Positions 1 to 10,014 of a DNA stretch of 64,000 nucleotides are shown here, one piece after another. Under the pieces are notes generated by a model. The model was not told the origin of the DNA and did not search any database. It saw only the letters and a list, made by a program, of their open reading frames with translations. The position numbers were made by a program, and so were the translations under genes. Source of the stretch: Termitomyces sp. T153 (lineage: Eukaryota > Basidiomycota > Agaricomycetes > Agaricales > Lyophyllaceae); NCBI GenBank assembly GCA_018296165.2, contig JACKQL020000034.1, positions 434,001 to 498,000 of the forward strand. Direction: 5' to 3'. Position 1 is the stretch's first letter; each line of letters begins with the position of its first letter.

Positions 1-514
1 TTGCCACTAGTAACAGCATCTGCCAAAGTGTTATGGTTCATATGAGGCATCAATCTGTAACTAAGTGAAAACTATAAGCAAAGTCTATGTGGCATATAAT
101 TGCAATTAAATCCCAAAAAGAGCAAGTCTGATGTCAATACCTGAAGTGTAGATGCCATTCAAGTATGTTTGTAAGCTTGACAAGAAAACTGATAAGTAAG
201 AAAATTATGCAGCTGGCAATATGTCTATATATGGGAGAAAGAAAGCTGCATTGTTGCCAAGGAGTCACTAACAATTGTTGCTAAGAAAGGTCTTGGCCTT
301 GTTCTTCTAGACTCAAAGTCCAGACTCCACATGATGTTCCTCATGATTGGTAAGTCTTGTAGTTGCTAAAGTCACATGCAAAGGCTACATTGTTCCAGAC
401 CTTGGGGCTAGGCCTCACATGCTGAGTGTTGTGACTCATGCCACATTGAAATAGTCAGTTGCTGCTAAGTCCAAAATGCCAAAATTGGTGCTCAGCAACA
501 AATGGGTCTTATCA
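1..514 (-). repeat. 3' LTR of family A element (outer end outside window)
   Basis: This matches the other family A LTR copies at 14,212-15,174, 25,152-26,250 and 31,777-32,445. All copies whose inner end is visible finish on the + strand with GGGTCTTATCA, and sequence diverges immediately after it. The LTR starts TGATG and ends ATCA, so it has short inverted ends. Confidence 0.9.
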
Positions 515-524
515 TCTTCCCCTA
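515..524 (-). other. Polypurine tract of family A
   Basis: Read on the minus strand, AGGGGAAGA directly precedes the 3' LTR (TGATAAGACCC). This is the position expected for the plus-strand priming site of an LTR retrotransposon. Confidence 0.7.
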
Positions 525-684
525 TGTTGAAATCTTGGTCCTCAGTCAACCCAAAGTCTCATGATTGCTTGCTTGGTCTGTGCACCTAGATAAATGAAAA
601 TAAAAGCAGCTGGCAATTTTGCTTGAACTTCATCAACACTCCCTTCTTTCATCTTATCTCCACCTTTATCTCAATCTTATTGCT

Positions 685-2703
685 ATGTCATCTGAACTTG
701 CCTCTCAACTTAAGAAGATCACAATGGCCCATGCTTTCCTTGATCAGGTTGACTGCCTGCTTTCTATAGCCTGTGCATTGTTGGCAAAGGATCCTCACTT
801 GGCAGTCACTGCCATATTCCAAACTTGGCTGCAATGGTTCAAGACTGCAGGAAGTGGGGTTGAGTGGCCAGAGTTGGTGACTGTTGAGAAGGAGTGTCAC
901 CAGCTCTATGAGCAGTACAAGGGGGAAGGGTGGGTTTGACCTTTTGACGTACACTTCATAAGTTCTTTGTTTTCTCTCTCTTAGCAACAATTCTAATGAG
1001 TTTGCTAGGCTCCAGTCAATCCCTTGTTGAAGTTTTTGATAGATGATCTGATGGTAGGAATGACAGTAAGTGCCCTGGCAGTCACTAGTGGTAGCGACAC
1101 TGCTAAGGTAATGTTAGCTTTTTGAAGACTTGTTGCTGGATGACCAATTCTTCTTCTAGCACCCACTAGGTGTGTTAGTGGTGGCGAGGGGCAAGGAGTG
1201 GAGTAAGGACCATGGGAGTGAGGAGAGGGCAAATTGTGGGGACATTATGGAGGCCAGCTCCTCAACTCCCAAGGCTGCAGCTGGCAGTGTTGCTAAGGGG
1301 TTGGCAACATTGCCAAGAGTGGTGACAACTTCAAGGAGCAAAGGAAAGGGTAAGGGTAAGGGTAAGCTCAAGAAGAAGACAAAGAAGATACCAAAGTAAG
1401 TCTTCACATTTTTGCCAGCTCTTAGCAACACTTGCTAATTTTCTCCAGGAACAAATGGAAGAAATATTTTCTGACATGCACTTGGCAACTTTGCTTTGTT
1501 GGCAAAAGGCCTTGATGGTGGTGGATACTGGGCTGGAAGCCAGCATAGTATTGAAGAAGGCAAAAGAGAAAGTGACAGTGTTGCTAGAGAAGCAACAGGA
1601 GTTCAGGTGCACATAAGGACCAGTAAGTGCTTAGCATCTGTTGCTTCTATAGTCGCTAACAACTTCTTAATGTGACAACTGTTTGGCTGATAATGACCCA
1701 GAAGGCTGCTGGTACCCAACAGGGGCCCAGCCTTGTTACCATTGCAACAGTACTAGGAAGAGCTGCTCATACAGTGGAAGATCATCAAGGAGTACAGGTG
1801 GCAAGTTTGCCAAGAAGATAGCAGTGAAGGCAGCATCAGTATGGAATGCAAGGGCTTTTGTGGAAAGGCAGTGGGAGTTGGCAAAGAAGGGAGTGCCCAT
1901 TGAGGTCAAGCACTTGAGCTTGAACCTACCAACTTCACAGAAGGGAGTGATGGCTGGAGGGAGTGGAGTTGCCAAGGGTAAGAGCAAGGAAGTGGTGGAG
2001 AGCAATGACAAAGAGGGCAATAAGGATGGCAACAATGGCAGCAACAATGATGGTGATGATTACAATGTGCCCTTAGCACAAAAACATCCAGCAATTCTGG
2101 TATCTGTTGCTAGTGCTAAGCAATCTAGGATGGTTGCTAGCAAGGAAGGCAAGGTGGAAGATGTGGAAATGGAGGAGACAACTCTCTTGGCAACAGTCAC
2201 TGAGGTGGAACCAGTGGTCAGTGATATGGAGGTCAAGAGCAAGGAAGAGGAGTTTGAGGCTGAGGAAGAGGGCTCAGAAGAGGCTAAGGTCCAATGACAA
2301 GTAAGTAACTTTGATTGCTAATTTCCATTTGCTAATCACTTTGCTAGGGGACTTGGAGCAACATGCCTTTGCAACAGGTCAGCGACAATGAGTTGGAGTA
2401 GCTGGGCAAGGACCTGGCTTGGCCAACACCATTAATGCCAGTGATGTCATTATCAGACTTCAACAAGAGGGTGGCAGGAGTGAGAGGAGGTTTCAGAGGG
2501 AGCTGGGGATGGCAAGGGAGGATTTGGTAGTGGCAAGGGCACAGTTTGCTGTTGCCAAGAGGACACTGGCAACTCTGGTGGGGTACAGGCATAACTGTCA
2601 GGCCTTCTTGGCCTGGCAAGAGGAGAACAATGTCAGAGAGGAGGATTGGGAGGAGGGGGATTTAGAGGAGGTGCCCAGCAACAATGCCAATCTTGACATC
2701 TAG
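685..2703 (+). CDS. Antisense accessory ORF of family A, intron-containing, decayed
   Basis: This multi-exon ORF runs opposite to gag-pol, between pol and the 3' LTR. It opens at an ATG (685) after a pyrimidine-rich leader. Blocks in order are: a helical segment (685-930), a short segment (about 1,012-1,107), a basic GKGKGKGK-type stretch (1,160-1,395), a coiled-coil-like block (about 1,450-1,610), a block from about 1,683 with a Cys motif (PCYHCNSTRKSC, C-X2-C-X6-C) and a Glu-rich acidic tail to 2,297, and a final Arg/Glu-rich block (2,419-2,703). GT/AG-like introns separate the blocks. The junction 1,107/1,160 keeps frame; I could not make the others stay in frame, so either my exon ends are wrong or the gene is dead. 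I do not recognise a function. Basic, Cys and acidic parts together suggest a nucleic-acid-binding or regulatory protein, which is inference only. Confidence 0.5.
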
Positions 2704-3240
2704 TAACAGCTGCCCTCAAATAAAATTTTAGCTTTTTGTAATATGGACATAGACTAGCCCCCTTAAGAGGCTTCATATTTATATATTGCAGACTGGCCCC
2801 CTTAAGGGGCCCAAAATGTATAGTACTTTTGAACATTCTGAAACCATAAGAAAAGGCAAAAGAGACAAAGCAAGACAAAACAAGTCGTTATGCACTAGCA
2901 ACAATGGAGGAAAATGCTCAGTAAATCATCATGGTGAAAACCCTCCAAAGCATGCCAGGCACTAGTGACAAATAGCAAAGTGCAGCATCAAAAGCAAGAG
3001 AATAGTAAAGTATAATTTCTGTGCAAGGCTTTTCAAAACAATGGTAACAAACAGGAAGAGTAGCAAAAAAACAGAAGGACTAAATATTTTGGTAAGGTAT
3101 TTTGACAGTTTTTCTGAATACTGGCAATGAGTACAGTGAGAAACTATACAGAGTCAAGAAAGATTGCTGGGGCTTAGTGATGGGTGTGTTTTTAATTTTC
3201 TTCTTCACTGGCAGCATCACTAGCATTGTCATTGTCTATG
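2704..3240. other. Convergent 3' region between antisense ORF and pol
   Basis: No ORF was recognised. The + strand antisense ORF and the minus-strand pol both end into this AT-rich stretch. It has two related copies of CCCCCTTAAG (about 2,758 and 2,794); the second lies in a near-palindrome GGCCCCCTTAAGGGGCC, a possible 3'-end structure. Confidence 0.4.
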
Positions 3241-3266
3241 AGGTTGGTTTGTTCAAGTTCACAGAG

Positions 3267-3806
3267 TCATGAAGTGTCAATGCCAAAGGCATTGCTAGGC
3301 ACTGGTATGTGTTTTCTAGCAAAATAAGGAACCAAACAAAAAGCAGCTACAGGGCAATGCAGCACTGAACCATTTAGTTCACAAAGGATGTAAGTGCCAC
3401 CACAGTTACAAGAGATTACCACCAATGGGTCTAGATAGGGAGGCTTCATTTTTTTGTTATGTGTTACTTTGATTCTAGTGTTACTCATCAGTATGAGATT
3501 GCTAGCTTAGAAACTGTAGTCACAGATTGTAGCAGCATGTTCTGCTTTGAAGCAAATAGTGGCTAGGTGACAAGCACTAAGGACATTATTGTGAAGGCAG
3601 TTGAGGTCCTTTTAGCAATGTTGCAAATCAATCACTTGGCAGGCTATAAGATCAGTTGTTGACAAGAACAAGTTTGGCAGTGGTTGCCAATATGTTGCTT
3701 CCACTATGTTGGCTGGTAGCAGAGGGTGGGTACCAGTTGTTGTGTAGTAAGGGGAGCAACCCATTTGCTTGCAAACTGTAACATGTTCTGACCAAAAGAC
3801 AGAGTA
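3267..3806 (-). pseudogene. Family A integrase, C-terminal part (downstream of LINE)
   Basis: On the minus strand, reading away from the LINE, the frame continues the integrase with a WxE-VTV-K-MGCSPY block (about 3,725-3,790). A C-terminal SH3-like segment follows at 3,267-3,488 (PPYLDPLVVI, GGTYILCEL). Conserved Arg positions are His, Cys and Gln here, each explained by one CpG to TpG or CpA change. Bases 3,795-3,806 are one copy of the LINE target-site duplication. Confidence 0.85.
3795..3806. repeat. LINE target-site duplication, copy 1
   Basis: AAAGACAGAGTA, identical to 8,746-8,757. It encodes Y-S-V-F of the interrupted integrase on the minus strand. Confidence 0.92.
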
Positions 3807-3840
3807 TTTATTTTATTTTATTTTTTTAATCTATTTATTA
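3807..3840 (-). other. A-rich 3' tail of the LINE
   Basis: The + strand is a T-rich run (TTTATTTTATTTTATTTTTTT); on the minus strand this is a TAAAA-type tail directly at the target duplication, as expected for the 3' end of a LINE. Confidence 0.8.
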
Positions 3841-4256
3841 TGTGCTTGGTGCATAGCATCATGTTACATGGTGCTACTGTACTGCTACAAGAGCTGCAAG
3901 AAGTCATGCCCCCCTCACATACATGGAGAATGAGTGGGCCAGCATTCCTTTGCCATTTTTGGTCACGCTCCCCTAGTAAGTCCAAATCAATATGTTCTAG
4001 GCCCGTGAATGGTGTGTGCAAGGGGGGGGGAGGGGTTGAGCAGCACAGCTGTGCTTCCAACCCAATGAGGAGTAAGTAGGAGGGAAGTGGGGATTGGAGA
4101 GAGGACCTGGTGCTGACATTAATAAGGAATAAAAGAATTAGTTCTGTTGTAGATAAGGCATGGGATGCTATTGGTAAGGGGTCAATGCATGAGGTCAGTA
4201 GGCCTGGTTGCCAAGCTTGAAGCATTTTGTGGCATGTAAAAATCTGAAAAGATGGT

Positions 4257-5691
4257 CTAGAGCAGTGGGGGCAGTAAAGAGGTATGAGAGGGACTCAGCT
4301 TTTCAATGGAGCTTGTGCCATAGATGGAGGTGCCATTCAAATCGGTAGTGATGGCATGAGAAAAGAATGTGCCAGACTGTTTTGACTGTGAGATTGCTGC
4401 AGTGGGGGCAGACGGGCGTTTTGGAGTGCCAAATGCAGAAGAGGTAGTTGTTGAGCAGGATGTGGCAAGTCCTGAGCTGCATGAGAAGAGCTGAATGCTG
4501 CCTGCTAAGGGATTGGATGGTGCAAAGGTATTGTTTGGAGAGGAGTGACTGGTCAATGACATAGCTCTTGGGGTACCGGGGTGAATGCTTCTATCAAGAT
4601 TTCCAGGTTGAGATGAGAGAGGTCATAGCTGCTTGGCATGCCACACTGATGCTGATCAGTAGGAACAATTTGCAAAGGAGGGCTGGAAGGGTCTTGAGGT
4701 CGCTGGAGTGCCCTTGGGCTGCTTTCTTCATGAGCTTGTCCGCATGTTCATTGGATGCAAAGCCAACATGGCCTGGTGTCCAGTGGAGTTGTAAGTCAAT
4801 GGTGTTGTGGGTGTGGTCCTTTCAGATGCTGCCATTATGCAGTGTCTGCCAATGTTCTGAGGTCCGGTGCTTGCAGTTGAGCCTCATGTATAGGTGTTTG
4901 GCTGCTGAGTGGATATGATCTAGAAGGTAATGAGAAGGGTGAGGTTGTTGGTTCAAGAGGGCTTTAAGTAGGGCTTGGCTGTCACTACCAATAATAGCAC
5001 ATGCAGATGGGCTGAGGAGCAAAGAGATCAGTAGATAGAGTGCAAGCAGCACTCCCACCACTTTGGCTTTATACACAGTGTGTTCAGATTTGCTACTAAG
5101 GTGGTAGCACAAGTGCTGGGTCTCCACCCTGTTGACAAAAAGGACTGCAGAGGCACCCACATTCCCCTCATAGCCAGACCCATTGCAGTACACAGTGATG
5201 GGGACAGAGCCAAATGTGGCTGTGGCTGCTGCAAGGGCTGATTCCTTAACCTTCCCCATAGTAACTGAGAAGGAGGGGGTATAGTTGGGGCGCTGCTTCA
5301 CTGAATCTACTGTTTCAATTAATTTGGGGTTGACTCCAGTAACATAGAAGAGGAAATGTAGGGGGGAGTGGTGCTTGGCTACAAAGCACCTAGCAGCTTT
5401 GCACACAGGGAGGTGAAGGAGGTGGGAATGTAGGAGAGAGAAAAGATGCACCACAGCTCTGAAGAGAACCTTCTTGAAAAGGAGTTTGACAGAGAGCAGG
5501 TAGGCATGGACATCTAGAATGTTGCCCGCAGTAGTGCTCAGTGCCCCAGTGATGGCCTTGGCCGCACGTCTCTGCAAGGGGATCAATTTGTTAGTGACTG
5601 CAACAGACCCCATCCTCTTTTTGCCAGAAGGAGAGTCATAGATACTCATGTACCAGACATCTGCAGCATAAGTAATGGCGAGGACCATCAC
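4257..5691 (-). pseudogene. LINE ORF2 C-terminal part with RNase H domain
   Basis: A long open stretch (4,822-5,691) starts with the RT thumb-like region (AVTNKLIPLQRRAAKAITGA) and then an RNase H domain: VYCNGSGYEGNVGASAV, a Glu-containing helix (SEHTVYKAKVVGVLLAL) and a Ser-Asp-SQALLKAL motif. The first catalytic Asp is Asn here (codon at 5,182-5,184), in a TGC-AAT context that a CpG to CpA change would explain. The remainder to 4,257 is the degraded C-terminus. Confidence 0.8.
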
Positions 5692-5699
5692 TGTGTTGT

Positions 5700-7020
5700 A
5701 AAGTTGTCAGACTTGGTATGGAGGCATGCCTCCTGACATGCATGAGAGATGCATCATCTAGAGTGACCGCCAAGTGGCCTGAGCAGTGACCTTCTGACAG
5801 TGAGCAGACCACCTCAGCCTGGAGTCAAAAATAATGCTCAAGTACTTGTACATGGACACCATTTTGATCTGTTGGGTGGTTACTGTGCCATTGGGGTTGG
5901 CTTGTGAAAGGGTGAAGTCCTCAGGTATGACATTGTGGAGAGAGTGTGGCTAGTTCATGAGGGTGAGTTTTGAAAGCTCAAATAGCAAGTTGTGAGTAGT
6001 CAACCAATCAAATCTGCTGCCATGGTGATGGACCATGTCATAGAGGATGCTGTAGCATGCAGTGAGGGTTTTTGCAGTGGCCAGGAACATGGAGTCATCT
6101 ATGAAGCCAGAGGCCAGTTCAGACTTGTGGCTACTTGAATCAGGGGGGCATTATAGAAGGCGTAGAAGAGCATGGCAAGGGGGCAGCCTTGCATTGTGCC
6201 ATTGCACACTTTGAAGGAGTCAGAGATGAAATCATCAAACTTAAGCCTGGTTTTCCAATCCATGAGCATATGCTGGGTGAGCTTGATGTAGCATATTGGG
6301 ACACCGCTTTCACACATGTTGTGCACCAGTTGGTCACATACAGTGTTGGAGAAGGTGCTTTGCACATTCAGGAAAAGCGCCACTGCAGCACAGCTAGAGC
6401 ACCACATGTCTTTAATTCTAGAGATCACTGAGTGCATGGCATCTGTCATGTTGCATCCAGAATGGCCACTGAACTGTCTAGGAGGGAGCATCTTGTGTTT
6501 TTCTATGAGGAAGGAAAGGTCAGCAGCAACAATGGTTGAGAGGAGTTTCCCAACAGTGTTGAGAAGTCCTATGGGACAGTAAGCCTTGGCTACGCTGTAG
6601 CTTAGCTTGCCTGGCTTGTGAAGTACTAGAGTGGTGGAGATGAGCCACTGATCATGGTAGATGTCCAGCTTAATCACTACACAGAAGATAAAATACAGGT
6701 GATCAAGAAGCATATTTGCACAATGTACTAGCACAATGTTGGGGATCCTATCAGGACCCAGGGCCTTATGAGGCTGTAATTGGGAGATAGCAGACAAAAT
6801 GTGCTTACAGCTGAAGAACCAGATGCTGGGTAGGGGTTTAGGAGTAGACAAAGGGGGGGACAGAGGGGGAAGCAGGAGGGGGTGGAAATAATGACTCAGC
6901 TAAGACTTTGGCTTTCAAGGCATTTGTTGAGGCCCAGGAGGTTGTGTCTCCATGTTTGATTTTGAGCTCCAGTACTCTAGTGTGAGACATGTCCATGGGC
7001 CCCTGGTACTTATTAGCCAT
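5700..7020 (-). pseudogene. LINE reverse transcriptase domain
   Basis: The minus-strand frame 6,099-6,851 contains LQPHKALGPDRIPN (RT block 1-2), AYCPIGLLNTVGKL, a Q-S-G-x-T-DA region and NGTMQGCPLAMLFYAFYN (QG-P block). The catalytic FIDD box follows at about 6,093-6,098 in the continuing frame. The order and spacing are those of Tad/I-type LINE RTs. Stops and shifts lie on both sides of this open stretch. Confidence 0.87.
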
Positions 7021-7059
7021 GTAGATCTGCTGAGCATCAATGTGCTCCAGCCACTTAAC

Positions 7060-8170
7060 CTAGTGGTCCTCCTTGGCTTTGTGAATTTGCTCTGTCATGA
7101 ATTGTAAGAGGCAATTGGCCTCAGTCTTAGCTGGATGGTACAAAATGTGATGATACTTGAAGGCAAGATTGCTTGCATTCCTCTGTTCACTCTTTAGAGC
7201 CATCAGCTCCTTTGTCCACCACCTTTTTGTGTGGGGGCATGGTTTACAGAGTGGAACAATGAAGTCATCATTAATGACTTCCTGGATTATTGCTGTCAGC
7301 AATGTGACTTTGGAGTCAAAGTCCTCCTTCAATGTGATAGGACAGGTGGGGGAGCAAGCATTGAGTTCCTCCTTGAGAGAATTATCAAAGACCTCCCAGT
7401 CCACCTTGCAGAAGTTATAGTACAGGGAAGGAGGTGTGTGTGGAATAGGAAGCTCAATGACTGTTACTATGGGGAGGTGGTCAGTGATTAGTGGGCAGAG
7501 AGAAGGATTGACGTTGCATGACACAATGAGATCTGTGCCTGTCTGATGGTGCCAGACATTGTCAGGTTGCGTCCAGTGGCCTTAGCAAGTGCGAAGCATG
7601 GGGAGCCCTGGAGGGAGAGCCAGCTCCATGTGGTAGGTCCCCAGCAGGCTCAGGAGCACCCACATGTTGTCCTCTAATGAGTTGAGGTGATAATTTTCAA
7701 CGGTTTCCCACATAGGGTGGTGCCTGTTGAAGTTGCCAACCCAGATCATGTAGTCATCAACTAAGGGGCAGATCAAGGAGAAATTAGTGGAGAGAAAGGT
7801 GGAGAGTGCTGTGAGACTGTTGCTGTTAGTACAGTCATTATAGATGTTGAAGAAGGAGAGGTCACTGGAGCCCCCATTGAAGCAGACTGTGGTGATGTTG
7901 GGAGAAGGGATGTCGAGGAAGGAGTAAAGATCTGTGGGGATGTTAGCATTAATAAGTATGATTGAGTGAGTACAGTCACTCCCATCCTGCTTGTGCAGGC
8001 AAGGATAGTGGACAACTCAGTGTGAGTTCACCTGCATGTTACCTAACCCATCAAGGTATAGCTCCTGCAGGGCAAGGACATTCCAGTCATTTGGGTGTGC
8101 CATGACCAGCAAGGCCTCCTGAGCAATGTTTGACTTCCTGACATTCTGTTGCCAGATGTGCAGGCATGCC
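7060..8170 (-). pseudogene. LINE apurinic/apyrimidinic-type endonuclease domain
   Basis: Remnants include GNFNRHHPMWE near 7,737 (family form GDFNRHHPMW; Asp is Asn at 7,732-7,734) and a SDH-like box (ITDHLPIV) near 7,480. The linker to RT includes a Trp-Trp-T-KEL motif (RWWTKELMALKSEQRN). The N-terminal half up to 8,170 is shifted among frames. Confidence 0.75.
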
Positions 8171-8219
8171 AGAGCACTCCCTTGGTCTCTCATTGAGAGG
8201 ACTCAGAGGAGGCACTGAT

Positions 8220-8620
8220 TTATAACACGGGTGGGGCCTTGCAGCTTGGTTTCCAAATATTAGTCAGGGCCACCTGGTAGTAATCAGTGCCCAAAGGCTC
8301 AGGAGCTGCCATGTGGTTGGCCCACAGAGTGAGTGGAGGGGGGGAGTGAGATAGTTTCTTAGAGTTAAGGGCCCAAGTGCTCGGATCACCCATTAGGAAA
8401 TAGGGCATGCTGTTCTCAGAATAGCAAGTATCAAGGTCATCACAGCATTTCCAGAAGACTGGACAATTATGGTCTGAGCTTGTGTGAGTGGACTCTGGTC
8501 CACAGGAGACACAGTGATGGGCAGCCCCAGAGGGGCAGTTGTCAAAAGCATGGTTGAAGCCAGCACAGTGCAAGCAGCACTCAGCATTCCTGCAGGTTGC
8601 TTGGATATGTCCATATTCCT
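8220..8620 (-). pseudogene. LINE ORF1 (gag-like) C-terminal zinc-knuckle remnant
   Basis: Minus-strand Cys/His pattern C-x2-F-N-H-x4-NCPSG followed by HHCVSCG-x5-H-x4-HNCPVF and a C-terminal MPYFLMGDPSTWAL block. These are typical of Tad-like ORF1 proteins. Only the C-terminal third is present, because the element is 5'-truncated near 8,745. Confidence 0.7.
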
Positions 8621-8745
8621 GGCAGCAGTTGCATCAAAGGGGTTCTTGGATGTCCTTACAAACTATGACATGATGGCCCATAACAAAGACATGTTCACAT
8701 AGAAGGTGGTTGGCTGTATGTGCTGAGTTGCAGATCACTTTGAAG

Positions 8746-8757
8746 AAAGACAGAGTA
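8746..8757. repeat. LINE target-site duplication, copy 2
   Basis: AAAGACAGAGTA, identical to 3,795-3,806. It abuts the 5'-truncated end of the LINE. Confidence 0.92.
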
Positions 8758-9100
8758 AGTAGCTGTACTCCACCTAGACTGATCACCATCAACCGCTTTG
8801 AAGAGGGCTTGGCAAACATCAAAGTGAAGTTGTTCTACTATCCCATTAGTGTGCTTGTTGTAACCCGAGATCCAAATATGGTGCAAGTTATACTTCTTTG
8901 CTAAGTAGGTGACTGCTTTCAAGATTGGAGGTCCATTGTTTGTAACAATTTTGCTAAGGGCTCCCCAGCAACAGATGATGTCCTTGTACAACCACTTGGC
9001 AATAACTTTGGTGTTCTCTCCAGCAAGCATGCAGAACTTGGATAATGAGTTAGCAAACAATGTCCTTGAATGATATACTTGAACTTATTTGAGGATGGAA
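8746..9100 (-). pseudogene. Family A integrase core (upstream of LINE)
   Basis: Minus-strand integrase catalytic-core sequence: GALSKIVTNNGPPILKAV (TDNG-type box, Asp read as Asn), YNLHHIWISGYNKHTNGIVE (S-x-Y-x-TNG-xE box) and DGDQSRWSTATYSVF, where the LINE enters. Removing the LINE and one 12-bp duplication leads directly into the W-S-E-H-VTV frame near 3,790. Confidence 0.87.
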
Positions 9101-10014
9101 TGAACATGGTGTTAACATATATCTTGCTGAACAAGGGTGCCAGCATAGCAACAATCAGCAGGATGAGCACTTAGGTTGTCTGGTGCACTTGGCAGAGGTG
9201 GCAAGTCCAAATATACCACACAATATCAGCACTAACTTGAGGCCACCAAAATCATTCTAGAAGAGCTGAGTGAGTAGTGAAAAGGCCTCTGTATCCCAAC
9301 CTGTCATGCATAGCCTTTAAGACTTGTAGGTGACTGGTGGTGGGAACCAACAGCTTGTGAGCACCATCTTGACTTCATTGCCAAAGCTTGCCTCCAATGA
9401 CAAAGAACATTGAGGCATAGCAAACAAAGGTGGCATACTCATTGTTGCTAAGGCCTTCAGGTCTAACAAGGTTGTGAAGCCACTTCTCAACTAGAAGTAT
9501 GTGAGTGTTGCTGGTGATAGCTTTAGCACTGCAGAGTACATTGCTATAGGTAGTGGTGCCATCATCACAGAGAGGTTAAATGTCATCACTGCTCACTAGT
9601 TGTGGAGCATTACTATTGTTGGTAATGAAAGTTGCTAAGGGCTGCAGAGGCTGGAACTTGACCAGAGGGGGTAGGCAATGAGAAGCTGTGGAGACTTGGT
9701 GAAGGAGTGGTAGTGGTAGCTGAACTTGGTGAATGAATCCATGCAAGCAATTGATCCAGTCTTCATAAATGGAGTTGTTGCTATTGTCTGTCAGGGGGTC
9801 ACTAGGCTGGGGCAGATGTGCAAATGAGGCCATGGAAGGTTCCTTTGATGTGAATGAGCTCAAAGTGAAACATTAATATTGCCATGATCCAGCAATTCAT
9901 GCTAGTGAAAGGCTGGATGTCAGGGTTCTGAAGCATATGCTCAATGTATCAAGCATTGACTTTGATGATGAGGTTCCTGATGCCAATAAGGTACATTTGC
10001 AAAGCTTGCAGTGC

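Larger units (their letters stand above)
3807..8745 (-). mobile_element. Non-LTR retrotransposon (Tad-like LINE), 5'-truncated, nested in family A
   Basis: The minus-strand order is ORF1 zinc knuckles, apurinic-type endonuclease, reverse transcriptase, RNase H, then an A-rich 3' tail. The insert is flanked by perfect 12-bp duplications AAAGACAGAGTA at 3,795-3,806 and 8,746-8,757. ORF1 is present only as its C-terminal part, as expected from incomplete target-primed reverse transcription. Frames carry many stops and shifts. The RT motif FIDD is still readable (about 6,093-6,098), but catalytic Asp residues of the endonuclease and RNase H have become Asn. Confidence 0.93.

Noticed and set aside
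1340..1370. GGGTAAGGGTAAGGGTAAG looks like telomeric repeats
   Set aside because: The unit is GGGTAA, not GGGTTA, and in frame it encodes the Gly-Lys repeat of the antisense ORF.
4822..5691. A 289-codon open frame that could be taken for a host gene
   Set aside because: It is the RNase H end of the LINE, continuous with RT and bounded by the LINE tail and target duplications.
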